Part shown: positions 57,291-64,000 of the stretch, one piece after another
Layout: each line of letters begins with the position of its first letter
How positions within the stretch are numbered: position 1 is the first letter of the stretch
Assembly (NCBI GenBank): GCA_009823505.1
Contig: VZQC01000392.1
Coordinates: 5,961,528-6,025,527, forward strand
Length of the DNA: 64,000 nt
Source of the DNA: Rhizomys pruinosus
Lineage: Eukaryota > Chordata > Mammalia > Rodentia > Spalacidae
Direction: 5' to 3'
Notes under the pieces: model-generated
The model's input: the letters and a program-made list of their open reading frames with translations, nothing else
Told to the model about the DNA's origin: nothing
Databases searched by the model: none
Position numbers and translations under genes: made by a program

Positions 57291-58245
57291 AAAATAAAGA
57301 AGTCATTAGCAACCTTCAAACCATGCTAGAAAATAAAAATCTCAATTCTCATTTTTCTGAAAACTGACACATAATGGAAAGAATCAAGTAGTCCATGTGG
57401 TGTTCCATATAACCTCAGAGAAACCAAATATTTCATGGAGGATGTTTCTGTTTTAAAATATAATCCTTCCCAATGCTCTTGGGGCCCCCCAAAACAAAAT
57501 AAAATATAATCCAAACAGTAGCTAATAAGTGAAGGAATCAGAAGATTATTTTGAAACCCCTAATAAAAGAACTAATCTAGACAAACATAATTAATGCCTT
57601 GTAACATCACACAAAGGAAAAACAGATATATACACTGTGTGCCTCCTGTTGCAATTATGAAATATCATCTTTGCAAATCATCATCGATATATCATGTCAA
57701 GCTTCCAGATGTATGTACCTATTAGTCTGAGGGGAAGAGGAGATGTTAAATATCATCACAGAGATGTAATCAACAAAATACAGACTGTGAGAAGCTCCAC
57801 AAGACAGCACTGAAGATGTTTTCTTTAACAAATAAGTTGTAAAGAAAATGAGAGAAAAACTATAGATGCAAAGAGATCCAAGAACAGCAGAAAAGATGTG
57901 TTGTGTGGAAAGTATTTGGGCCCTGCCTAAAAAAAAAAAAAAAAACTGTAAAAAAATATTGCTGAAATGTTGAAGATTATTTGACACTGCTTGAATATTT
58001 GATGAGATGAGGAATGACCATGCATTTTATGGTATATAGTATTGTGGTTATGTTCTTTGAAAGAATCCCAATTTTAGGATTGCATACTAAACTAATGAAC
58101 AATATAATATCTAGGATTTGATTCATACTAATCTAGACATTTGAGGATTAGAGACATGAGAGAAGATTGAAAGAGTAGAGGTGTACTTGTACAGATCATT
58201 GTCCAAGAAAGGAAGTTAGCACATAGGCGTTCATTATGTTTCTTT

Positions 58246-58250
<5 letters not shown>
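57291..58250. other. Unassigned DNA
   Basis: A poly(A) tract of 17 occurs at 57929-57945. No gene or named repeat. Confidence 0.45.
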
Positions 58251-58315
<65 letters not shown>

Positions 58316-58460
58316 GTCTTTTTCAAGACAGGGTCTCCCTGTAGCCCAGCTGTCCTTGAACTCGCTGTGTAGACCAGGCTGGCCTTGAGCTCACAAAGAT
58401 CCGCCTTCCTCTGCTTCCTGAGTGCTAGGATTAAAGGCGTGTACCACCATGCCCAGCTTT
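58251..58460 (-). mobile_element. B1 SINE, antisense, with a 64-nt homopolymer tail
   Basis: 58251-58314 is an uninterrupted run of 64 T, the tail of the antisense B1 at 58315-58460 (tcaagacagggtctccctg to gtaccaccatgcccagc). Long uninterrupted tails usually decay quickly, so the tail suggests a young insertion or an assembly artefact. Confidence 0.9.
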
Positions 58461-58485
58461 AATAAGGTTTTTAAAAATGTGTCTG

Positions 58486-58629
58486 ACTCCGGGTGTGGTG
58501 GTGCATGCCTTTAATTCCAGCACTTGGGAGGCAGAGGCAGACAGATCTCTGTGAGTTCAAGGCCACCCTGGTATACATTGTGAGCTCCAGGCCAGCTGGG
58601 ACTAAAGGGAGACCCTGTCTCAAAAAGAC

Positions 58630-58672
<43 letters not shown>
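58486..58672 (+). mobile_element. B1 SINE, sense, with (AAAT)n tail
   Basis: Complete B1 (gggtgtggtggtgcatgcc to gaccctgtctcaaaaagac) followed by about ten aaat units at 58632-58672. It sits 25 bp from the antisense B1 on its left, head to head. Confidence 0.95.
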
Positions 58673-58674
58673 GT

Positions 58675-59727
58675 GTTTGAATAGATGAGATTTCTGAATT
58701 CCATATCTGGGTGGTTCTGAGATGGTTTTATATAATTTAAGAAAATCGTCTTAAATAGAAAACAAATAGCTCACCCAGTTATCTCTTTATGAGTTTCACA
58801 AATCTCTTTATATGTAATGGGTATGAATCTCAGTCTAGTTCTCTGGATGTAGAAGAAAAAAAACGTTTCAGAACTTTTCTGAAATCCAAGTTAGGTTCTA
58901 TTTTAAAAGCCCTATCTCTGAAATAGTGGAGATGTGTGGAAACTCAACCTCAGTCATGTGAGGATATGAACACTTTCTCTGGATGCATGCTGTGTCAGGG
59001 GAGCTGCCATATCACTCTGTCCTGGACTTGGGGGTCTTCTGTGTTGTCTTCCTAGGCATACATCCTGCCAGTGCATGTTTGACCACCTCAATCTCAACTT
59101 GACTTTTTCCAGAGCTCAAGGCTCCTTCAAGGTCTGGCTTTTTATAGCTGGTAATTTAGAATTATTCCATCTGCATCAGCCTCTCAGATAGTATTTCTGT
59201 GGCTGTTCAAGCCATACCTACATACAATCATGACTTCTTTTTGCCTTGCCCTTCAGAGTCATTTAATTTTGAAACAAAGTGATGTTTGTTTTGCATTTCC
59301 AATGCTCCAAATAAATATGGGGGCTTTATAATCTCTTCTACTACTGACCCTCAGTCCATACAATGTCAGTAGTATTAGGGGGTGGGAATTTTTTCAGGAA
59401 CCTGCTAACAATGCCTATTATGCTTATTCTTCCCTGCAGTCATCTCATTGCAGCTCAAAAACTCTGTTCTGGTTTCACAGGGAAGGAATGAAGCTTTGTA
59501 CAGATTTCCATTGTTACTCACTTCTAAGTCATTTCTATTTCCCCAAGAGATAGGTATTCAAATCTTAAACAGCAGATAGAGTCTTCTTTCATTTCCTTGC
59601 TGCTAGCAGTTACCCACAGACATGAATGAACTGCCCAAATAGGAGGCAGGGAAGGGAATGAAGGCAAAGGCAGCAACACCAAAATAACCACACAAATACT
59701 ACGTGACAAACATTGTTCTGTGTGGTT
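58675..59727. other. Unassigned DNA
   Basis: No recognisable repeat or exon. An aggcagtctgcctc-like stretch belongs to the adjacent MIR. Confidence 0.4.
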
Positions 59728-59872
59728 TACATCCATTAGCTTGCTGACTCCTCATAACAGCCAGGTGAGGCTAACACAATCATCCTCACATAATTGGAGC
59801 TTGGAGAGTCTCAATTACTTATCCACGATTAGACCGCACTCAAATTCCTATCTAGGCAGTCTGCCTCTGAAC
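59728..59872 (-). repeat. MIR SINE, antisense
   Basis: ccattagcttgctgactcctcataacagccaggtgagg, catcctcacataattggagc and aattcctatctaggcagtctgc follow the antisense MIR. Confidence 0.7.
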
Positions 59873-59879
59873 TATTAAG

Positions 59880-60059
59880 TGGTTAAGAACACTTGCTGCT
59901 CTTCCAGAGACCTGGGTTCAGTTCCCAGCATTTACATGGCACCTAACAACCATCCATAACTCCAGTTACAGGGGACCCAACGCCCTCTTCTGGCCTGTGC
60001 AGGCATTGCACACACATGGCGCACTTACCTACACATAAAATAAAAATAATAAATTTTTT
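59880..60059 (+). mobile_element. Older B2-family SINE
   Basis: Head gtggttaagaacacttgctgctcttcc, body ttcagttcccagcatttacatgg, gccctcttctggcctgtgc and an A-rich tail. A B1 has inserted into that tail. Confidence 0.9.
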
Positions 60060-60206
60060 TTTTGTCTTTTCGAGACAGGGTCTCCCTGTAGCCCCAGCTG
60101 TCCTGGAACTCACTCTGTAGACCAGGCTGGCCTTGAACTCACAAAGATCCGCCTGCCTCTGCCTCCCAAGTGCTAGGATTAAAGGCATGCGCCACCACGT
60201 CCGGCT
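60060..60206 (-). mobile_element. B1 SINE, antisense, nested in a B2 tail
   Basis: Complete antisense B1 (tcgagacagggtctccctg to gcgccaccacgtccggc). Target duplication ataataaatttttt at 60046-60059 and 60207-60220, made of the B2 tail. Confidence 0.95.
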
Positions 60207-60293
60207 ATAATAAATTTTTTTAAAGATGTGGATGAAGGACTGATCCATTGAAAGTTCTAGTCTGAGTCTTGTTTGCAGACATGTTTCATTTTC

Positions 60294-60800
60294 CTTTTTC
60301 TCTTTTTTAGGCAAAAAGGTGAAGTTTATTATTTACATGTATAAAGTGAGCATAGAAAGGGTATTCAGGCACAGTCCGGACAGCTCCACTTAGTCGGTGA
60401 TGAGGAGCTCGTCCACCCCCAAGTCTTTGTAGCTCCGGTCTGGCAGGTAGCGGTGAAGGATGATGGGGATCTTGCAGGCCTTGAGTTCCTTCATGGACAT
60501 GAGCTTCCTCCAGCTCCACCATCACAGAGGCACATATGGCGATCTGGAGCGCGGGAGTTCTTAGCATGCTTGCTCTCTCGTACTTGGTCATATATGGAGT
60601 AGTGATTCTCTTCTGGTAGGCCTGCGGTTGCTCCCCACAGGGAAACATCTCAACGTTCTCCTGACCCTCCTCTTCAGCCTCTTCCAAGTCATCAAGCCCT
60701 TCATTCTCCTCCACATCGTCAAAGTCATCGCCGTCAAAGTTGTCCTCGTTGTCCGACATGACCGCTAGTCCACCGCGGCCTCGCAGGGGGTGCCGACTGC
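60294..60800 (-). pseudogene. POLR2F: Processed pseudogene of POLR2F (RNA polymerase subunit RPB6)
   Basis: The parent gene encodes RPB6, a small subunit shared by RNA polymerases I, II and III. On the minus strand the copy has a short G+C-rich 5' UTR (60800-60761), an ATG at 60760 opening [18 protein letters not shown], the acidic N-terminus of RPB6, and the conserved [14 protein letters not shown] core. After VMVELE the frame is lost by a net 13-nt deletion near 60495-60512; the true frame resumes out of phase and its stop is at 60392-60390. Several replacements also fall in the core. The 3' UTR has aataaa about 17 nt before a short A-rich tail. No introns. The duplication catgtttcattttc at 60280-60293 and 60801-60814 proves L1-mediated retroposition. 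Confidence 0.95.
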
Positions 60801-60814
60801 CATGTTTCATTTTC

Positions 60815-62654
60815 TTAGTCATCAGAAATATTGAACTTTTGTTTTTTATGTGTTATCTAGTCTTCATCCACATGCAGATAGCATGAAGGAAAGAATAAAC
60901 TCAATACAGTAGTTACTGAAAGTTCATAGATAGGCCTCATCATAGTTTTGGAGCATAACACTACTAAACTTCCTTTTTTTTTTTTTTTTCCAAATGAGGA
61001 TGCTGACTTTCAGTATGACTAATGCTCCAAAGAGTCCACAGTGAGGAAGTGGAAGATCTGTGAGGCAAATCCAGCACCATCTGATCTATCCAGGTTACAC
61101 TTCACCTAGTGTCACATAAAAGAGTAACTATGTTCTAACCTACAATTGAAAGTAGACCATTAAAAGGCCTGTGCTGTCAGAAGAGAGGAGATTCAAGCTT
61201 TTAGCCTGTCAAACAGGGGCCGTTCCACCAGCTGTGATTCTGGTCGCATATCCGTGCACTAATGAAATGGCTGGGGCAATAACAGATGGAACACACTGGA
61301 ACCTTCCAATCAGGGTTCTCCTACCCCCTGGGCTCCTTTCTGCACTGTGCATCATCTGCATTAGGAGACCCGGTGGATCTTTCTCAGCTGCTTCCAGTCA
61401 GCCCACAAAATGTCCTTTCTGTGTCTCCTCTGGGAAGAGCCCTGTATCATGCAATAGCTCTATGGGGGAGGGTGCAAATAATTTGATCTTAGATTGTCAA
61501 CTTGCCGTCTCCAAAGTCACTCAGACAGAAAATGCATAGGCTTGATATATGGGGCACAGCACTGTTTTTATGGAAATAAATGATCTAAACTGCTTATTTT
61601 TTTTTTTGGTAAAAGTTGATGGCATAATTTTTGTATCCCATTCATTCATTTTTATGGGAGCAGAGGCAATAGCATTGATTGAGATAGATTCTTCAGAGCC
61701 ACTGTGAGTTAACTGGTTGTTGGTGGAGTATCATTCACATAACTTTTCCTTTTCTTCTCTCCCTCACCTGCCACCATAAGTGATATGTTTAATTTGAAAA
61801 GTCATTTGTAGACATTTTGAAATAAAAAATACTCAGGTCTATAAGCACAGTGATTTCTGTGAATAAGAAATTGTTATTTAGATCTGACAGCACATGGCAA
61901 ACTTGTTATGTGAGCCCTAAATTAACGCATGGAAAACACATGCACCCAGAACACACCTTGACTGAGGTTAAATTGCTCTCCTCCCCTTCCTGTCATAATA
62001 GCTTAACGTAATGATAGTGCTATCATTATAAATATTTGGAAGCTTCTCCATGTTGATAATTGATGGATTCTGAATGTTGGGGAACTTAGAGAATAATTTT
62101 GAAATCAGCAAAAGCATCATGTTCAAAGTGTTTCCTTTTTGTTTTTTTTTCAGAATGAAAACCAGAACCAAATTCTATTTCTTGAGAAATGATTGGGAAG
62201 AGTGAGACAAGCAAATACACTAGCCCTCTGTTATTTCCTAGGACTTCCTCTGCCAAATTGAAGATGGCGCCGCCCCTCTGTGGATGTGCCTTCCCTCCAG
62301 ATGCTTGGCCCGGATGCCATACACCTGCTCAGTGTCAGCCAGAGCCCACAGGAACATATGGCAGCTCACATACTGCTTCATCTTGGGATGGATTGGTGGC
62401 GCCGGTCACCTGGGCTCTGGTTTCAAGTGGTGTGACAGCAGCTGTAGGGAGCCCAGAGAATAACAGGCTCTCACTTCTCTTCTTAGTAGTGAAAAAGAAG
62501 AGCAGAGAAAGCAGAAAGGAGGGAGATGTTTGCATAAAACCAGCCACTCTGGCTTGACTCTCTTGTTGGCTCCCTGGCTTCTCCCACAGAGAATGGGTGC
62601 CATGAAAGGGAAATCCTGTTGCTTGTTTTCCTAATTTAAAAACTGTACCTGCAG
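60815..62654. other. Unassigned DNA
   Basis: A T tract at 60972-60989 precedes a possible antisense MIR remnant (60990-61090). The frame at 61171-61539 (122 codons) and that at 62189-62557 show no recognisable domain, and neither has splice-site support. A T run at 61600-61609. Confidence 0.4.
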
Positions 62655-63087
62655 TGAGCAGAATTTTGGACCTTCGTGGTATTCATGTGCTAATCCCCAG
62701 AACCTAAGCTCCTGTCATGTTACATGGCAAAGAGAATTAGGTCATAGATGGAATCATGGCTATTAATGATCTAACCTTCAAATAGGAAGACTGCCCTGCA
62801 TATCAGGGTGGGCCCAGTATAATCACAAGGGTCCCTAAATGTGGAAAAGGGGGTAGGAGAAATGGTAGAGGGTATTCTGTGAGAAGAACTCTACTTGCCG
62901 TTGTCGGTTTTGAAGATGGAGGAAATGCAAGAAGATAGGAAGACAAGAAGTAGATTCTTCTCTAGAACCTCAGGAACGGAATTCAATCCAGGGAATGCCT
63001 TTATTTTATACCCATTTGAGACTTCTGAGTTACTAAGTGATTAATGTGTAGCAAATTATCACAGAAGTAGTAAGAAACAAATACCTG
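62655..63087 (+). repeat. MLT1-type MaLR LTR
   Basis: Collinear with MLT1 LTRs: agcagaattttggaccttcg, ctaatccccagaacctaag, gttacatggcaaagagaatt, gggtgggcccagtataatcacaagggtcc, gttttgaagatggaggaaatg, and the end tgtgtagcaaattatcacagaag with agaaacaaatac. Moderately diverged, mammal-wide. Confidence 0.75.
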
Positions 63088-63590
63088 AGGTGACTGCTTG
63101 AACCGCTGATTTTCAACGTTGCTGCATATTAAAATCTGCTGGGACTCTTTTAAAAGTCTGCACATTAGTGCATACATCAGGCCAATCATATAAAAATCTC
63201 CGAGTATGGTATCCTGTGGAATCAGAACTTTGAAAATGCCCAAAGATGCCAAGTGATATCAATGTGCATCCAAAGTTAAGAAACAATGAGTTCCTAGTGT
63301 TCAGAGTTGAGAAAATTGGGTTGGAATCCTATTTATGTCATTAAAAGTTTAGAGCCCAAGTTCACCTATATATTAAATGTGCATGTACACAAGTATATTT
63401 AAGCCTGTAAAACATAAACAGATATATGTGTATATAAACATAAGTACTTCTGTAAAGTGAGCACCCATATGTAAATGAGGCTTTATGTGCAAATAGTCTA
63501 ACACATAGTAAATGTGTGTAAAGGAAGTTATTTTGTTATGAGTGAGTGCTGGAAAAATTAATGGAGAGATTAAAAAATACTTCCTCTTTT
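63088..63590. other. Unassigned A+T-rich DNA
   Basis: No repeat or exon recognised; a stretch near 63370-63440 is TA/CA-rich. Confidence 0.45.
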
Positions 63591-63812
63591 TTATTTTTAA
63601 AATCTTTTTATTTGTTTTTGTATGTGTATGAATGTACTGTCTGCATGCAGGTCTGTGCACCCATGTCATGCAATGCCTTGGAGGTCAGAAGAGGGCATCA
63701 GATTCCCCTGGAACTGGAGTTCTCCTGGAATTGGAGTTACAGATGGTTCTTAGCCACCATGTGGGTGTTGGGGATTGAATCCGGGTCCTCTGCAAGAGCA
63801 GTCGGAGCCCCC
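63591..63812 (-). mobile_element. B2 SINE (long subtype), antisense, with a deleted head
   Basis: Body is complete with the internal duplication (ctggagttctcctggaattgg). The head jumps from gagcagtcgg to agcccccc, losing about 27 bp that normally end in the gagccatctctcc motif. Short duplication cttcctctt flanks it at 63582-63590 and 63818-63826. Confidence 0.9.
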
Positions 63813-63826
63813 CAAAATCTTCCTCT

Positions 63827-64000
63827 TATAATATTAAAATAAGCATATATTTTCCCATTAAGTTTTTTTTTGGGGGGGAGGGGGCATGAATATCAAAGTA
63901 TGCTTTAATACAAGATCTACCCCTAAATTTATTTTTAATAATGTTTATTCTTTAAGAATGTCAAACCTATATATAATGAAATATGATCATATATACCCCC
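63827..64000. other. Unassigned DNA with a G-rich patch
   Basis: ttttttttgggggggaggggg at about 63865-63885 is the only notable composition. No gene. Confidence 0.5.

Noticed and set aside
61171..61539. 122-codon frame as an exon or gene
   Set aside because: No recognisable domain, no convincing start context or splice sites, and length is within chance for this base composition.

Overview
The window is non-coding DNA from a muroid rodent, and I found no host gene in it. The evidence for a rodent is the SINE content: B1 (7SL-derived), tRNA-headed B2 and B3, and composite B4 elements, together with rodent-type L1 and an IAP-like class II endogenous retrovirus. The young B2 copies have a 3' body that does not match the mouse, rat or hamster B2 versions I know. 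I therefore place the sequence in Muroidea but do not name a species. The base composition is A+T-rich, and no reading frame shows a plausible host exon.

Layout. 1-993 is the 5' end of an antisense L1 (ORF1 plus promoter repeats). 1379-3360 is a patchwork of L1 pieces, including a tiny 5'-inverted L1 insertion. 3482-5960 is an antisense transcript-like element with its own poly(A) signal, split by a 1.2-kb L1. 5965-9580 holds old L1, LTR-like repeats and MIR. 9809-11745 is L1 3' UTR material. 11814-14690 is an internally deleted IAP-like provirus on the minus strand with two LTRs. 15539-34363 is scattered SINEs, MIR, MLT1-type LTRs, a MER2-like DNA transposon, an 18-bp perfect hairpin and a 22-bp minisatellite. 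34771-48533 carries several L1 copies, one with a B1 nested in it and one a clean 5'-inverted insertion. 48537-59872 is mostly SINEs, a long antisense L1 3' UTR and a head-to-head B1 pair with a 64-nt homopolymer. 60280-60814 is a processed pseudogene of POLR2F with its target-site duplication intact. 62655-64000 ends with an MLT1-type LTR and a B2.

How the parts relate. Nearly everything recognisable was made by one machinery, L1 reverse transcription. L1, B1, B2, B4 and the POLR2F retrocopy share A-rich tails and flanking duplications, and nesting gives relative ages. The most informative results are: a ~1.05-kb repeat of uncertain identity, present twice, that behaves as the upstream part of a long L1 3' UTR; coexistence of several L1 3' UTR types; two B2 subtypes separated by a ~17-bp internal duplication; and two 5'-inverted (twin-primed) L1 insertions. 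I found no new protein-based system. Family names for older repeats are from memory of consensus sequences and were not checked against a library.
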